Shown: positions 24,096 through 32,882 of the stretch, piece by piece
How positions within the stretch are numbered: the stretch's first letter is position 1
Layout: every line of letters starts with the position of its first letter
Source: Streptomyces rubradiris
Lineage (GTDB): Bacteria; Actinomycetota; Actinomycetes; Streptomycetales; Streptomycetaceae
NCBI RefSeq assembly: GCF_016860525.1
Contig: NZ_BNEA01000015.1
Coordinates: 4,922,501 to 4,986,500 of the forward strand
Length of the DNA stretch: 64,000 nucleotides
Direction: 5' to 3'
Translations under genes and position numbers: made by a program
Notes under the pieces: model-generated
What the model was told of the DNA's origin: nothing
The model's input: only the letters and a program-made list of their open reading frames with translations
Databases searched by the model: none

Positions 24096-24764
24096 ATGGG
24101 GACGCACAAGCGCGCGCACATCGTCTGGGACTGGAACGGGACGCTCTTCCACGACAATGACGCGGTCATCGGGGCGACGAACGCCGCCTTCGCCGAACTG
24201 GGACTCGCGCCGATCACACTGGAGCAGTACCGCTCGCTGTACTGCGTACCGGTGCCCAAGTTCTACGAGCGGCTGCTCGGCCGGCTGCCGAGCGACGCCG
24301 AGTGGGAGCTGATGGACGGGGCCTTCCACCGGCACTACACCGAGCACCGGGTGCGGTGCGGGCTGACCGAGGGGGCCGAGGAACTGCTCGCCGGGTGGCG
24401 GTCGGACGGACACAGCCAGTCGCTGCTGAGCATGTACGGGCACGAGGAACTGGTGCCGGTGGTGCGGGGCTTCGGCATCGAGCCGCACTTCGTACGGATC
24501 GACGGGCGCACCGGCCCGTCCGGCGGCAGCAAGGCCGAGCACATGGTGCGGCACCTGCGGGCGCTGGCGGGGGTGGCCGAGCCGGAGCGGACCGTGGTGA
24601 TCGGGGACGCGGCGGACGACGCGGTCGCGGCACGGCACGTGGGGGCCCGGGCCGTGCTGTACAGCGGGGGGTCGCACAGCCGGGCGAGTCTGGAGGGGGC
24701 CGGGGTGCCGGTGGTGGATTCCCTGGCCGAGGCGGTCGCGGAGGCGCGGAGAACAGCGGCGTGA
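24096..24764 (+). CDS. HAD-superfamily hydrolase (phosphoglycolate-phosphatase-like)
   Basis: 222 residues. HAD motif I is VWDWNGTLFHD (residues 10-20); the first Asp is the nucleophile, but the usual second Asp is replaced by Asn (DWNGT instead of D-x-D-x-T). Motif II is LLSMYGHE, motif III is the Lys in GGSKAEHM, and motif IV is VVIGDAADDAVAA. The alpha-helical cap sits after motif I, as in Gph-like phosphatases. Substrate unknown. It is a likely operon partner of the DUF6912-like gene. Confidence 0.87.
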   Translation: MGTHKRAHIVWDWNGTLFHDNDAVIGATNAAFAELGLAPITLEQYRSLYCVPVPKFYERLLGRLPSDAEWELMDGAFHRHYTEHRVRCGLTEGAEELLAGWRSDGHSQSLLSMYGHEELVPVVRGFGIEPHFVRIDGRTGPSGGSKAEHMVRHLRALAGVAEPERTVVIGDAADDAVAARHVGARAVLYSGGSHSRASLEGAGVPVVDSLAEAVAEARRTAA

Positions 24765-24824
24765 CGAGGTGCGGAGGACGGTGCGGAGGTCAGCGGCGTA
24801 ACCCGGGGCGGCGAGGCGGGCCCC

Positions 24825-24872
24825 GCAGGGGGGCGTGGGGAACGGCGCGCAGGGGGGGCGGGGGAACGGCGC
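24825..24872 (+). repeat. 24-bp imperfect tandem duplication
   Basis: Two adjacent 24-bp units (24825-24848, 24849-24872) match at 21 positions, each with a long G-run and ending GGGGAACGGCGC. They lie in the 164-nt convergent gap between the HAD and DJ-1/PfpI genes. Confidence 0.6.
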
Positions 24873-24928
24873 GCGCGGCCACGACGTGCCCGCCGCCCGG
24901 ACCCCGCGGCGGGATCAGGTACGCGGGC

Positions 24929-25495
24929 TCAGCTCGCCGGCGCGGACGCCCGCAGCACCTTCAGGAACTCCCGCATCCACGCCGGGTGGTCCGGCCAGGC
25001 GCGGGAGGAGACCAGGGTGCCGTCGACCACCGCCTCGGTGTCCTGGAAGTCCGCGCCGGCCGCCTGCATGTCCGGTTCCAGGGCCGGGTAGGCCGTCACC
25101 CGGCGGCCCCGCAGGGAGTCGACCGCGGCGGTGAGCAGCGGACCGTGGCAGATCTGGGCCACGGGCTTGTCCGCGTCGAAGAACGCCTTGAGGATCTTGC
25201 GCAGCTCGGCGTCGTTGCGCAGGTACTCGGGCGCCCGGCCGCCGGGGATCACCAGGGCCGCGTACTCACCGGGGTCGACCTCGGCGAACGCCAGGTCGGC
25301 GGGCCAGGTGTAGCCGGGCTTCTCGGTGTACGTGTCGTAGCCGGGTTCGAAGTCGTGGACGACGAAGCGGAGCGTCTTGCGGGAGGGGGCCGCGATGTGG
25401 ACCTCGTAGCCTTCCTCGCGCAGCCGCTGGTAGGGGTAGAACACCTCCAGGGACTCCGCGGCGTCACCGGTGACGATGAGGATCTTCGTGGGCAT
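24929..25495 (-). CDS. DJ-1/PfpI family protein
   Basis: 188 residues from ATG 25495, with GAGGAG 6 nt upstream. It has the flavodoxin-like DJ-1/PfpI core: an N-terminal KILIVTGDAAESLEV, the acidic residue in VIPGGRAPEYLR, and the nucleophile elbow AQICHGPLLTAA with the reactive Cys at about residue 116. Family members include proteases, glyoxalases, deglycases and stress chaperones; sequence alone cannot say which. It is monocistronic, with a 650-nt region upstream. Confidence 0.9.
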   Translation of the reverse strand: MPTKILIVTGDAAESLEVFYPYQRLREEGYEVHIAAPSRKTLRFVVHDFEPGYDTYTEKPGYTWPADLAFAEVDPGEYAALVIPGGRAPEYLRNDAELRKILKAFFDADKPVAQICHGPLLTAAVDSLRGRRVTAYPALEPDMQAAGADFQDTEAVVDGTLVSSRAWPDHPAWMREFLKVLRASAPAS

Positions 25496-26148
25496 GTCGG
25501 CTCCTCGCGGGGTTTCGTGCGTGGGGGTGGGACTCGGGGCTCCGCGGTGGGACGCTGGGACCCGCGGCGGGCTTGAGGCACCGTGCCCCGCGCCGGGCGC
25601 GCTTGCCAAGGGGACCCGGTGGTTTTCAGAGTGCGGCGGCGCACGCGGGGGCGCGACCGGATGGCCCGGCGGCGGGCGGCGCGCGCCGGTGGCCGGATAC
25701 GCCACCCGCCACGCCCCCACCGCTGTGCAGAATGTCAAACTTCACCCCTCGGTTTTGTACACAAGCGGCTCATGACGCGCCCCGGGGCAAGAGCGATAGC
25801 CTTGTGGCGTGATCAGCGCGATATCCCGCGGGAACGATCCTGTTCCCGCCCTGCGCCCGGGTTGCACGGCTCGTCTCCGTGACCGGGCGGCAGTCGCTGG
25901 TCCTCGCGGGCGGGACGGGGGCGCGGACGCCCCCGCGGCGCCGGAAACGGTCCGGGACACGACGGTGCCGAGAGCAGCGTCACACTCGGCCGGCGTCATC
26001 AAATTGGCCGAAATCTCCCCGCTCATCTCGCCTCGCGGCATACCGTCGACAGTGACCGGACACCCCGGGACGTGGCGTTGTGTCGCAAGGGAAGAGACAG
26101 AACTTCCTTCTACGTCACGCAACGGCGCGCGACAGGAGCCAGAGGACA
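25496..26148. other. 653-nt divergent intergenic region
   Basis: This lies between the DJ-1/PfpI gene (minus) and the glutamate dehydrogenase gene (plus). It includes a locally AT-richer stretch (about 25730-25765) with a minus-strand TTGACA (around 25733-25738) and a TTGTACAC element. A frame opening at GTG 25809 runs into the dehydrogenase gene in another frame and has weak codon bias, so I do not call it. The long leader suggests regulation of the downstream gene, but no known riboswitch is evident. Confidence 0.4.
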
Positions 26149-29100
26149 ATGCAGACCAAGCTGGACGAAGCCAAGGCCGAGCTGCTCGAAAGGGCCGCCC
26201 GGGTAGCTGAGAACAGCCCGGTCGGGGGGCACCTACCGACCGGGACGACGAGCGAGGGCACCCCCGGCACCCCGGACAGCGAATCCGTGCTCGCGTTCCT
26301 CCAGCGCTACTACCTGCACACCGCCCCCGAGGATTTCGCCGACCGCGACCCGGTCGACGTCTTCGGCGCCGCGGTCTCGCACTACCGGCTCGCCGAGCAC
26401 CGCCCGCAGGGCACCGCCAACGTGCGGGTGCACACCCCGACCGTGGAAGAGAACGGGTGGACGTGCAGCCACACCGTCGTGGAGGTCGTCACCGACGACA
26501 TGCCCTTCCTCGTGGACTCGGTCACCAACGAGCTGACGCGGCAGGGGCGTGGCATCCACGTCGTCATCCACCCGCAGTTCGTGGTCCGCCGGGACCTGAC
26601 CGGCAAGCTGCTCGAGGTGCTGCCGACCCCGCCCGTCGGCGACGCCCTCCCGCACGACGCGCATGTCGAGTCCTGGATCCACGTCGAGATCGACCGGGAG
26701 ACCGACCGCGCCGACCTGAAGCAGATCTCCGCCGACCTGCTGCGCGTGCTGTCCGACGTGCGCGAGGCCGTCGAGGACTGGGAGAAGATGCGGGACGCGG
26801 CGATCCGCATCGCCGACGGCCTGGAGGGCGAGCCCGCCCCCGCCGACCTGCCCCGCCCCGAGGTCGCGGAGGCCCGCGAGCTGCTGCACTGGCTGGCCGC
26901 GGACCACTTCACCTTCCTCGGCTACCGCGAGTACCAGCTGCGCGACGACGACACGCTCGCCGCCGTGCCCGGCACCGGTCTCGGCATACTGCGCTCGGAC
27001 CCGCACCACGCCAAGGAGGACCAGCACCCGGTCAGCCCCTCCTTCGAGCGCCTCCCGGCCGACGCCCGCGCCAAGGCCCGCGAGCACAAGCTGCTGGTGC
27101 TGACCAAGGCCAACAGCCGGGCCACCGTGCACCGGCCGTCGTACCTGGACTACATCGGCGTCAAGAAGTTCGACGCGGACGGCAACGTCGTCGGCGAGCG
27201 CCGCTTCCTCGGCCTGTTCTCCTCCGCCGCCTACACCGAGTCCGTGCGCCGGGTGCCGGTGATCCGCCGCAAGGTGGACGAGGTGCTGGACCGGGCCGGC
27301 TTCTCGCCGCACAGCCACGACGGCCGCGACCTGCTCCAGATCATGGAGACCTACCCGCGCGACGAGCTGTTCCAGACGCCGGTCGCCGAGCTCCAGGCCA
27401 TCGTCACCAGCGTGCTCTACCTCCAGGAGCGCCGCCGGCTGCGGCTGTACCTGCGCCAGGACGAGTACGGCCGCTACTACTCGGCCCTCGTCTACCTCCC
27501 GCGCGACCGCTACACCACCGGCGTGCGCCTGCGGATCATCGACATCCTCAAGGAGGAGCTGGGCGGCACCAGCGTCGACTTCACCGCCTGGAACACCGAG
27601 TCGATCCTCTCCCGGCTGCACTTCGTGGTCCGCGTCCCGCAGGGCACCGAGCTGCCCGAGCTGTCGGACGCCGACAAGGAGCGCATCGAGGCCCGCCTGG
27701 TGGAGGCGGCCCGCTCCTGGGCCGACGCGTTCGCCGAGGCGCTGACCGCCGAGTGCGGCGAGGAGCGCGCGGCCGAGGTGCTGCGCCGCTACAACCACGC
27801 CTTCCCGGAGGGCTACAAGGCCGACCACAGCCCGCGCGCGGCCGTCGCCGACCTGGCCCACCTGGAGCAGCTGAGCGAGGACAAGGCCTTCTCGCTGAGC
27901 CTGTACGAGCCGGTGGGCGCCGCACCCGACGAGCGCCGGTTCAAGATCTACCAGAAGGGCGGCACGGTCTCGCTGTCCAAGGTGCTGCCGGTGCTCAGCC
28001 GGCTCGGCGTCGAGGTCACCGACGAGCGGCCGTACGAGATGCGCTGCGCCGACCGCACCACCGCCTGGATCTACGACTTCGGCCTGCGCATGCCGAAGTC
28101 GCCCGGCGGCGGCAACGGCGACTACCTGGGTGACGACGGCCGGGAGCGGTTCCAGGACGCGTTCGCCGCGACCTGGACCGGCAAGGCCGAGAACGACGGC
28201 TTCAACGCCCTCGTGCTCAGCGCCGGGCTGACCTGGCGGCAGGCGATGGTGCTGCGCGCCTACGCCAAGTACCTGCGGCAGGCCGGCTCGACCTTCTCGC
28301 AGGACTACATGGAGGACACCCTCCGCAACAACGTCCACACCACCCGGCTCCTGGTCTCCCTGTTCGAGGCCCGGATGTCCCCGGAGCGGCAGCAGGCCGG
28401 CGTGGAGATCACCGACGCCCTGCTGGAGGAGCTGGACGCGGCCCTGGAGCAGGTGGCCAGCCTGGACGAGGACCGCATCCTGCGGTCGTTCCTGACCGTC
28501 ATCAAGGCGACCCTGCGCACGAACTTCTTCCAGGAGGGGCCGGGCGGCGAGCCGCACGACTACGTCTCCATGAAGTTCGACCCGCAGGCCATCCCGGACC
28601 TGCCCGCGCCGCGCCCGGCGTTCGAGATCTGGGTGTACTCGCCGCGGGTGGAGGGCGTGCACCTGCGCTTCGGCAAGGTCGCGCGCGGCGGTCTGCGCTG
28701 GTCGGACCGGCGGGAGGACTTCCGTACGGAGATCCTCGGCCTGGTCAAGGCGCAGATGGTGAAGAACACCGTGATCGTGCCGGTGGGCGCCAAGGGCGGC
28801 TTCGTCGCCAAGCAGCTGCCCGACCCGGGCGTGGACCGCGACGCCTGGCTGGCCGAGGGCATCGCCAGCTACAAGACGTTCATCTCGGCGCTGCTCGACA
28901 TCACCGACAACATGGTGGCCGGCGAGGTCGTGCCGCCGCGGGACGTGGTCCGGCACGACGGCGACGACACCTACCTGGTGGTCGCCGCCGACAAGGGCAC
29001 CGCGACCTTCTCCGACATCGCCAACGACGTCGCGAACAGCTACGACTTCTGGCTCGGCGACGCCTTCGCCTCCGGCGGCTCGGCCGGCTACGACCACAAG

Positions 29101-31095
29101 GGCATGGGCATCACCGCGCGCGGCGCCTGGGAGTCCGTCAAGCGGCACTTCCGCGAGCTGGGCGTGGACACGCAGACCGAGGACTTCACGGTCGTCGGCA
29201 TCGGCGACATGTCCGGTGACGTGTTCGGCAACGGCATGCTGCTGTCGGAGCACATCCGCCTGGTCGCCGCCTTCGACCACCGGCACATCTTCATCGACCC
29301 GGACCCGGACGCGGCCACCTCCTACGCCGAGCGCCGCCGCCTGTTCGAGCTGCCCCGCTCCAGCTGGGCCGACTACGACACGAGCCTGCTGTCGGCGGGC
29401 GGCGGGATCTTCCCCCGCAGCGCCAAGTCGATCCCGCTCAACAGCCACATCCGCGAGGCCCTCGGCATCGAGGGCAAGGTCACCAAGATGACCCCGGCCG
29501 ACCTGATGCGGACCATCCTCAAGGCGCCGGTGGACCTGCTGTGGAACGGCGGCATCGGCACGTACGTCAAGGCGTCGACGGAGTCCCACGCCGACGTCGG
29601 CGACAAGGCCAACGACGCCATCCGCGTGGACGGCCAGGACCTGCGGGCCAAGGTCGTCGGCGAGGGCGGCAACCTGGGCCTGACCCAGCTCGGCCGGATC
29701 GAGTTCGCCCGGCACGGCGGCAAGATCAACACCGACGCGATCGACAACAGCGCCGGTGTGGACACCTCCGACCACGAGGTGAACATCAAGATCCTGCTGA
29801 ACGGCCTGGTCGCGGACGGCGACATGACCGTCAAGCAGCGCAACAAGCTGCTCGCCGAGATGACCGACGAGGTCGGCGCGCTGGTCCTGCGCAACAACTA
29901 CGCGCAGAACACCGCCCTGGCCAACGCCCTGTTCCAGGCCAAGGACATGCTCCACGCCCAGCAGCGGTTCATCCGCCACCTGGTGCGCGAGGGCCACCTG
30001 GACCGGGCGCTGGAGTTCCTGCCGACCGACCGGCAGATCCGCGAGCGCCTCGCCCAGAGCCAGGGCCTGACCGGCCCGGAGACGGCCGTCGTCCTGGCGT
30101 ACACGAAGATCACGGTGGCCGAGGAGCTGCTGCACACCTCGCTGCCGGACGACCCGTACCTGCGCGGTCTGCTGCACGCCTACTTCCCGACGGCCCTGCG
30201 CGAGCGGTTCGCCGACGCCATCGACAACCACCCGCTGCGCCGCGAGATCACCACCACCGTGCTGGTCAACGACACGGTCAACACGGGCGGTACGACGTAT
30301 CTGCACCGGCTGCGCGAGGAGACCGGCGCCTCCCTGGAGGAGATCGTCCGGGCCCAGACCGCGGCCCGCGTGATCTTCTGCGCGGCACCGGTGTGGGACG
30401 CCGTCGAGGCGCTGGACAACAAGGTCGACGCGGCCGTGCAGACCCGCATCCGGCTGCACTCGCGCCGTCTGGTCGAGCGCGGCACGCGCTGGCTGCTGAA
30501 CAACCGGCAGCAGCCGGTCCAGCTCGCCGAGACGGTGGAGTTCTTCGCCGAGCGGGTGGAGCGGGTCTGGCAGGAGCTGCCGAAGCTGCTGCGCGGCGCG
30601 GACCTGGAGTGGTACCAGCACGTGTACGACGAGCTGTCCGCGGCCGGTGTCCCGGACGAGCTGGCGACCCGCGTGGCCGGCTTCTCCTCCGCCTTCCCGG
30701 CGCTCGACATCGTGTCGGTGGCCGACCGCATGGGCAAGGAGCCGCTGGACGTCGCCGAGGTGTACTACGACCTCGCCGACCGCCTGGACATCACCCGGCT
30801 CATGGACCGCATCATCGAGCTGCCCCGCACCGACCGCTGGCAGTCGATGGCCCGTGCCTCCATCCGCGAGGACCTGTACGCGGCGCACGCGGCCCTCACC
30901 GCGGACATCCTCGCGGTGGGCAACGGCACCTCGACGCCGGAGCAGCGGTTCGAGGCGTGGGAGCAGAAGAACGCGGCGCTGCTGAGCCGGGCCCGCACCA
31001 CCCTGGACGAGATCCGCGGCTCGGACTCGTTCGACCTCGCCAACCTGTCGGTGGCGATGCGCACGATGCGGACGCTGCTGCGCACGCACTCGTAG
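26149..31095 (+). CDS. gdhB: NAD-specific glutamate dehydrogenase, large (~180 kDa) class
   Basis: 1648 residues. The ATG follows AGGAGCCAGAGGACA. The length and the long N-terminal region with ACT-like segments mark the L-180 class of NAD-GDH, first characterised from Streptomyces clavuligerus. The catalytic core lies around residues 840-1230: VARGGLRWSDRREDFRTE, the Lys-containing GAKGGFVAKQLPD near residue 880, and the nucleotide-binding VVGIGDMSGDVFGNGMLLSEHIRL near 1015-1037. It deaminates glutamate to 2-oxoglutarate and is a catabolic enzyme. It is monocistronic, with a strong terminator behind it. A very long open frame antisense to it is a codon-bias artefact. Confidence 0.97.
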   Translation: MQTKLDEAKAELLERAARVAENSPVGGHLPTGTTSEGTPGTPDSESVLAFLQRYYLHTAPEDFADRDPVDVFGAAVSHYRLAEHRPQGTANVRVHTPTVEENGWTCSHTVVEVVTDDMPFLVDSVTNELTRQGRGIHVVIHPQFVVRRDLTGKLLEVLPTPPVGDALPHDAHVESWIHVEIDRETDRADLKQISADLLRVLSDVREAVEDWEKMRDAAIRIADGLEGEPAPADLPRPEVAEARELLHWLAADHFTFLGYREYQLRDDDTLAAVPGTGLGILRSDPHHAKEDQHPVSPSFERLPADARAKAREHKLLVLTKANSRATVHRPSYLDYIGVKKFDADGNVVGERRFLGLFSSAAYTESVRRVPVIRRKVDEVLDRAGFSPHSHDGRDLLQIMETYPRDELFQTPVAELQAIVTSVLYLQERRRLRLYLRQDEYGRYYSALVYLPRDRYTTGVRLRIIDILKEELGGTSVDFTAWNTESILSRLHFVVRVPQGTELPELSDADKERIEARLVEAARSWADAFAEALTAECGEERAAEVLRRYNHAFPEGYKADHSPRAAVADLAHLEQLSEDKAFSLSLYEPVGAAPDERRFKIYQKGGTVSLSKVLPVLSRLGVEVTDERPYEMRCADRTTAWIYDFGLRMPKSPGGGNGDYLGDDGRERFQDAFAATWTGKAENDGFNALVLSAGLTWRQAMVLRAYAKYLRQAGSTFSQDYMEDTLRNNVHTTRLLVSLFEARMSPERQQAGVEITDALLEELDAALEQVASLDEDRILRSFLTVIKATLRTNFFQEGPGGEPHDYVSMKFDPQAIPDLPAPRPAFEIWVYSPRVEGVHLRFGKVARGGLRWSDRREDFRTEILGLVKAQMVKNTVIVPVGAKGGFVAKQLPDPGVDRDAWLAEGIASYKTFISALLDITDNMVAGEVVPPRDVVRHDGDDTYLVVAADKGTATFSDIANDVANSYDFWLGDAFASGGSAGYDHKGMGITARGAWESVKRHFRELGVDTQTEDFTVVGIGDMSGDVFGNGMLLSEHIRLVAAFDHRHIFIDPDPDAATSYAERRRLFELPRSSWADYDTSLLSAGGGIFPRSAKSIPLNSHIREALGIEGKVTKMTPADLMRTILKAPVDLLWNGGIGTYVKASTESHADVGDKANDAIRVDGQDLRAKVVGEGGNLGLTQLGRIEFARHGGKINTDAIDNSAGVDTSDHEVNIKILLNGLVADGDMTVKQRNKLLAEMTDEVGALVLRNNYAQNTALANALFQAKDMLHAQQRFIRHLVREGHLDRALEFLPTDRQIRERLAQSQGLTGPETAVVLAYTKITVAEELLHTSLPDDPYLRGLLHAYFPTALRERFADAIDNHPLRREITTTVLVNDTVNTGGTTYLHRLREETGASLEEIVRAQTAARVIFCAAPVWDAVEALDNKVDAAVQTRIRLHSRRLVERGTRWLLNNRQQPVQLAETVEFFAERVERVWQELPKLLRGADLEWYQHVYDELSAAGVPDELATRVAGFSSAFPALDIVSVADRMGKEPLDVAEVYYDLADRLDITRLMDRIIELPRTDRWQSMARASIREDLYAAHAALTADILAVGNGTSTPEQRFEAWEQKNAALLSRARTTLDEIRGSDSFDLANLSVAMRTMRTLLRTHS

Positions 31096-31110
31096 TCCGC
31101 GCGGAGGGAC

Positions 31111-31144
31111 AGGCGCCCGGGGCCCGCGGTGGCCCCGGGCGCCT
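31111..31144 (+). terminator. hairpin terminator after glutamate dehydrogenase
   Basis: Perfect 14-bp stem (AGGCGCCCGGGGCC and its complement) with a CGCGGT loop, 15 nt after the stop, followed by a short T/C-rich run. Confidence 0.8.
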
Positions 31145-31227
31145 TCCGTCTCTCCGGGGGCGTGTCGTCCATCCGGGCATCCTCCGTCCGGAGCGGGAGA
31201 CACGGACGGAGGTAGGGTCGGTGGATC

Positions 31228-32739
31228 ATGCAGACCACGACATCCGACATCGAACCGGAGCAGCGCACGGCGGTGCCGCGCCATCCGGTGGCCCGCGCCG
31301 GCCGGGCGGCGGTGCAGGGCGCCGCCGCACTGGTCCTGGTGCTGCTGCTCCTGGTCGTCGTCCGGCTGCCGTGGGCGGGCGACCTGGGCATGCACGCGGC
31401 CACGGTCGAGCGGCTGCGGCACGGCCTCCTGCATCCCGGCAACCCGCTGGTCGACGCCGACACGCCGAGCCCGTACTACTCGCCGTGGACGCTGCTGCTC
31501 GGCATCGTCGCCAAGCTGACCGGCCTGTCCGTCTTCGTGGTCCTGCGGCTGGCCGCGCTCGCCGGACTGGCGCTGCTGGTGACGGGCGTCCACCGCTACG
31601 TCCGCACCCTCACCGCGCACCGCGCCGCACCCGCCCTGGCCCTGCTGAGCCTGCTGTTCCTGTGGGGCCCGGCGCTGTTCGCCTGGAGCGGCTTCCTCGG
31701 CCTGAACTCCCTGGCCCTGACGGTGTCGTACCCCAGCGTGCTGGCGCTCGGGCTCACCTTCCACTTCTGGGCGTGGCTGACCCGGGCGGCGCGCGGACCG
31801 GCCGGGTGGGGCGCGGGGGCCGCGCTGGGGGCGCTGTGGGCGGTGATCCTGCTGTGCCACCAGTTCACCGGGGTGGTGGCGACGCTGGGCGCACTGGCCA
31901 TGGTGGCCGGGGCCCGCCCGGCGCGCGCGACGCTGCTCCGCCTCGGCACCGGACTGCTCGCCGGGCTGCTGGTGCTGTGGCTGTGGCCGTACTACGACTT
32001 CTTCGCGCTGTTCTTCGCCGGCGGGGACCTGGAGGCGGTCCACCGGTCGCTGTACCGGGACCTGGCCGGGCGGTTCGGGTATGTGCTGCTCGGGGTGGTG
32101 GCGCTGGGGTTCCGGCTGCGCCGGGACCGCCGGGACCCGCTCGCCCTGTTCTTCCTCCTCGGCGTCCTGATGGTGGCGGCGGGCGGGCTGACCGGCCACT
32201 ACTCCTGGGGCCGCGCGCTGCCCGCCGCGCTGATCCCGGCCCAGCTCGCCGCCGCGCTCCAGGCGGTGTCGGCGGGGCGGTGGGCGGTGCGCCGGGGGTG
32301 GGCGTGCGTGCTGCTCGTCGCGCTGGCGGCGGGCGCGTGGACGCAGGCCGGGACGCTCGGGTACGTGGTGCGCGAGGACGCGCTGCCCGGGGCGGTCGCG
32401 GCGAAGTACCGGCAGCCGTGGGCCGGGTACCAGTGGACCGTACGGGCCGGGGTGCGGTACGGCGACGTGGTGATGGCCCGCCGCTTCCCGGCCCGGCAGA
32501 TCCCCGCGTACGGGCCGTACACCGTGGCGCCCGGCTATCCGGACGTGTTCCTGCCGGACGCGGCGCGGCGGGAGGCGGCGGTGAAACGGTACTTCTCGGC
32601 CGCGGCCGGGCCGGAGGAGCGGCGGGAGATCCTGCGGGAGTACGGGGTGCGCTGGGTGGTCGGGGGCGCCCCGGCCCCGTGGCTCCACAAGACGGCCGTG
32701 GGGCCCCGGGGACAGGTGCTGTACCGCGTGGTGCCCTGA
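31228..32739 (+). CDS. multi-spanning membrane protein, GT-C glycosyltransferase-like
   Basis: 503 residues with about ten hydrophobic helices from residue 30 to about 390 and an extracytoplasmic C-terminal region. A GDLGMHAATVERLRHGLLHP loop after the first helix carries the acidic residue expected of GT-C enzymes, and YYSPWTLLLG follows. The C-terminal segment (YFSAAAGPEERREILREYGVRWVVGG) resembles the tail of GT39/GT83-like proteins. A donor such as polyprenyl-phosphate sugar is inferred. The ATG is preceded by TAGGGT (31213-31218), so transcription may start very close to it. The gene flanks the teichoic-acid-like cluster. Confidence 0.75.
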   Translation: MQTTTSDIEPEQRTAVPRHPVARAGRAAVQGAAALVLVLLLLVVVRLPWAGDLGMHAATVERLRHGLLHPGNPLVDADTPSPYYSPWTLLLGIVAKLTGLSVFVVLRLAALAGLALLVTGVHRYVRTLTAHRAAPALALLSLLFLWGPALFAWSGFLGLNSLALTVSYPSVLALGLTFHFWAWLTRAARGPAGWGAGAALGALWAVILLCHQFTGVVATLGALAMVAGARPARATLLRLGTGLLAGLLVLWLWPYYDFFALFFAGGDLEAVHRSLYRDLAGRFGYVLLGVVALGFRLRRDRRDPLALFFLLGVLMVAAGGLTGHYSWGRALPAALIPAQLAAALQAVSAGRWAVRRGWACVLLVALAAGAWTQAGTLGYVVREDALPGAVAAKYRQPWAGYQWTVRAGVRYGDVVMARRFPARQIPAYGPYTVAPGYPDVFLPDAARREAAVKRYFSAAAGPEERREILREYGVRWVVGGAPAPWLHKTAVGPRGQVLYRVVP

Positions 32740-32742
32740 GCT

Positions 32743-32772
32743 GGCCGGGGGCCGGGGGCCGGGGGCCGGGGG
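32743..32772 (+). repeat. (GGCCGGG)4 tandem repeat, G-quadruplex motif
   Basis: Four 7-bp units start 3 nt after the stop codon of the membrane protein. They create four G5 tracts (32747-51, 32754-58, 32761-65, 32768-72) separated only by CC, a canonical quadruplex-forming pattern on the coding strand and therefore also in the mRNA 3' end. A GC-rich region follows to 32882 with no gene. Confidence 0.75.
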
Positions 32773-32882
32773 CGCTTACCGGCGCCGGCCGGGTGCCGCT
32801 GCGCCCACCCGTGCCGCCCTAGCGGCACGACTGCCCGCAGCTAGGGCGGGAGACGCGTCACGATGGCGCTCGCACGTGCCCC

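Noticed and set aside
25809..26210. Possible small gene starting GTG (MISAISRGNDPVPALRPG) upstream of glutamate dehydrogenase
   Set aside because: Third-position GC is uneven, there is no ribosome-binding site, and it runs 62 bp into the dehydrogenase gene in another frame. It could still be a leaderless ORF; conservation would decide.
26233..32688. Very long open frame (about 2150 codons) on the minus strand antisense to glutamate dehydrogenase and the next gene
   Set aside because: It is rich in Gly/Ala/Arg/Val/His/Gln low-complexity sequence, spans two real genes and their gap, and arises from extreme GC bias at third codon positions.
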